A stretch of DNA of 14,627 nt from Prevotella sp. UBA3288 (GTDB lineage: Bacteria > Bacteroidota > Bacteroidia > Bacteroidales > Bacteroidaceae). Shown in pieces: positions 14,188 to 14,627 of this stretch; position 1 is the first letter of the stretch; each line of letters starts with the position of its first letter. Where the stretch lies: assembly GCA_002361655.1 (NCBI GenBank), contig DETM01000007.1, forward strand, positions 56,042-70,668. Reading direction: 5' to 3'. The notes beneath the pieces were generated by a model. The model was given only the letters and a program-made list of their open reading frames with translations. It searched no databases and had not been told where the DNA came from. Made by a program: the position numbers and the translations under genes.

Positions 14188-14372
14188 CACGATATCGCGT
14201 TTGACCAAAGAAAAATGAAAAAAGTTGGCATTTCCATAAAAAAAACGATGGGGCTGAAGTGTCTTATATATAGAAGTGCCCTAAAACGGGGTGCAAGGAT
14301 CTGAAAGACTGATATGCTTGATTAAACAAGAGCAAAACACCTACCCCGCGTTTCGTGAGATTGGTGCTTTTT
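14188..14372 (+). ncRNA. Probable free-standing structured RNA, 6S-like architecture
   Basis: This stretch of about 185 nt has no credible gene but folds end to end. CGATATCGCG (14190-14199) pairs with CGCGTTTCG (14347-14355), with one mismatch and one bulge, and the bases just before it (CCA, or GCACCA counting from 14184) pair with TGGTGC (14362-14367). TTTTT (14368-14372) follows directly as a termination signal. Beyond the closing stem comes a wide, A-rich bubble (about 14200-14250). A small hairpin, CTTG (14317-14320) with CAAG (14327-14330), lies on the 3' side. A distal arm pairs GTCTT (14261-14265) with AAGAC (14305-14309), TAGA (14271-14274) with TCTG (14300-14303), and TGC/GCA plus CC/GG near the tip. 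Size, rod shape, central bubble and own promoter are those of 6S RNA, which binds RNA polymerase. Bacteroidales have a divergent 6S-type family; membership here is inference and not checked against a covariance model. Confidence 0.55.
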
Positions 14373-14395
14373 GAAAAATTCTCTCTCAAATAGTG

Positions 14396-14445
14396 TAATG
14401 TTTCTTAGATTATTGCGTATAATAGAGTAGAGACAAGAAACATTA
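14396..14445 (+). promoter_or_regulatory. Long hairpin upstream of the terminal membrane-protein gene
   Basis: TAATGTTTCTT (14396-14406) and AAGAAACATTA (14435-14445) form a perfect 11-bp inverted repeat. Between them ATTAT (14409-14413) and ATAAT (14419-14423) form an inner stem with loop TGCGT. It ends 27 nt before the next ATG. No TAnnTTTG box is present between the RNA gene and this ATG, so the hairpin may be an operator, a leader structure or part of an alternative promoter (it contains TATAAT at 14418-14423). Confidence 0.5.
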
Positions 14446-14472
14446 GTAAATTAACTTAAAAGCAAAAGAATT

Positions 14473-14627
14473 ATGGATTGGATTATGATCCCGCTGAACT
14501 GCCTCATCGTGTTCGGCACCATTTACAAAGTTGTGGAACTGTTTGTGCGTAAGCGTGAGCGGCTGATGCTCATCAGTAAACTGACGGAGATTTCGAATGT
14601 GGACTTTAAGGGTATTAACCTCTACAG
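14473..14627 (+). CDS. Small membrane protein, N-terminal part (runs off the window)
   Basis: The frame from the ATG at 14473 is open to the window end (51 complete codons). It begins MDWIMIPLNCLIVFGTIYKV, a single membrane segment, then the basic stretch VRKRERLMLISKL and a polar continuation (TEISNVDFKGINLY). The layout, a short N-terminal transmembrane helix and a charged juxtamembrane region, resembles small Bacteroidales membrane proteins of unknown function, some of which are found near ECF sigma factor genes; that neighbourhood lies outside this window. The ATG is preceded by an A-rich tract without a clear Shine-Dalgarno site. Too little is present to name a family. Confidence 0.65.
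   Translation, partial: MDWIMIPLNCLIVFGTIYKVVELFVRKRERLMLISKLTEISNVDFKGINLY

Noticed and set aside
14030..14218. 62-codon frame overlapping the XRE end, the palindrome and the RNA promoter
   Set aside because: It runs through a terminator hairpin and a -7 box; part of its sequence is just the translated inverted repeat.
14215..14304. 29-codon frame starting MKKVGISIKK within the structured RNA
   Set aside because: It overlaps both strands of the predicted RNA fold and has no ribosome site or recognisable homology; the basic composition follows from A-rich DNA.
14250..14372. Possible tmRNA beginning at GGGGCTGAA
   Set aside because: The expected tmRNA 3' end (tRNA-like arm with GGTTCGA and CCA) and tag reading frame are absent, and the region is far too short.

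Overview
The window looks like a chromosomal segment of a Bacteroidales bacterium, most probably Prevotella or a close relative. The clearest sign is the promoter type. At least nine start regions carry the Bacteroidetes -7 box TAnnTTTG (for example at 726, 5699, 6820, 7141, 7738, 12593, 13160, 14177, and at 426 and 12489 on the minus strand), and Shine-Dalgarno sites are mostly weak. A peptidase C10 protein with BspA-type repeats and a 'DLQGRR...LPKGIYI' C-terminal tail, a DUF4421 relic and a bacterial PH-domain protein also fit this group.

Layout. 1-382 (minus) is the N-terminal part of aspartate-semialdehyde dehydrogenase. 383-929 is a long non-coding stretch with a three-copy 22-bp tandem repeat, a possible 43-codon membrane micro-ORF and a structured leader. 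930-5453 is a very large secreted protein: Spi-type propeptide, C10 (streptopain/interpain-like) protease, an Omp28-like region without its cysteines, BspA-type leucine-rich repeats and a sorting-like tail. A nested inverted repeat follows, then a secreted GH43 arabinanase-like enzyme (5733-6758), a truncated DUF4421 relic (6864-7172) whose tail doubles as the promoter of a free methionine-R-sulfoxide reductase (7191-7685), and a CPA2-type cation:proton antiporter (7766-9898). A 9-bp tandem repeat spans the antiporter stop codon and leads into a LolD-like ABC ATPase overlapping by 4 nt a CvfB-like S1 RNA-binding protein (9957-11542). A strong shared terminator separates these from a convergent outer-membrane beta-barrel-type protein (11573-12397, minus). 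Divergent from it is an O6-alkylguanine-DNA alkyltransferase-type protein (12666-13010).

The right end holds a two-gene operon of a membrane-anchored bacterial PH-domain protein and an XRE-type regulator (13201-14063), with a small palindrome in its promoter. After a 17-bp perfect inverted repeat comes what I consider the most interesting element: a probable ~185-nt free-standing structured RNA (about 14188-14372) with its own promoter, 5'/3' closing stem, central bubble, apical stem and U-tract, an architecture like 6S RNA. The window ends in the first 51 codons of a small membrane protein.

Most genes are ordinary accessory or housekeeping genes that appear independently transcribed. Linked sets are lolD-cvfB and bPH-XRE. 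No CRISPR array, intact insertion sequence, tRNA or rRNA was seen.
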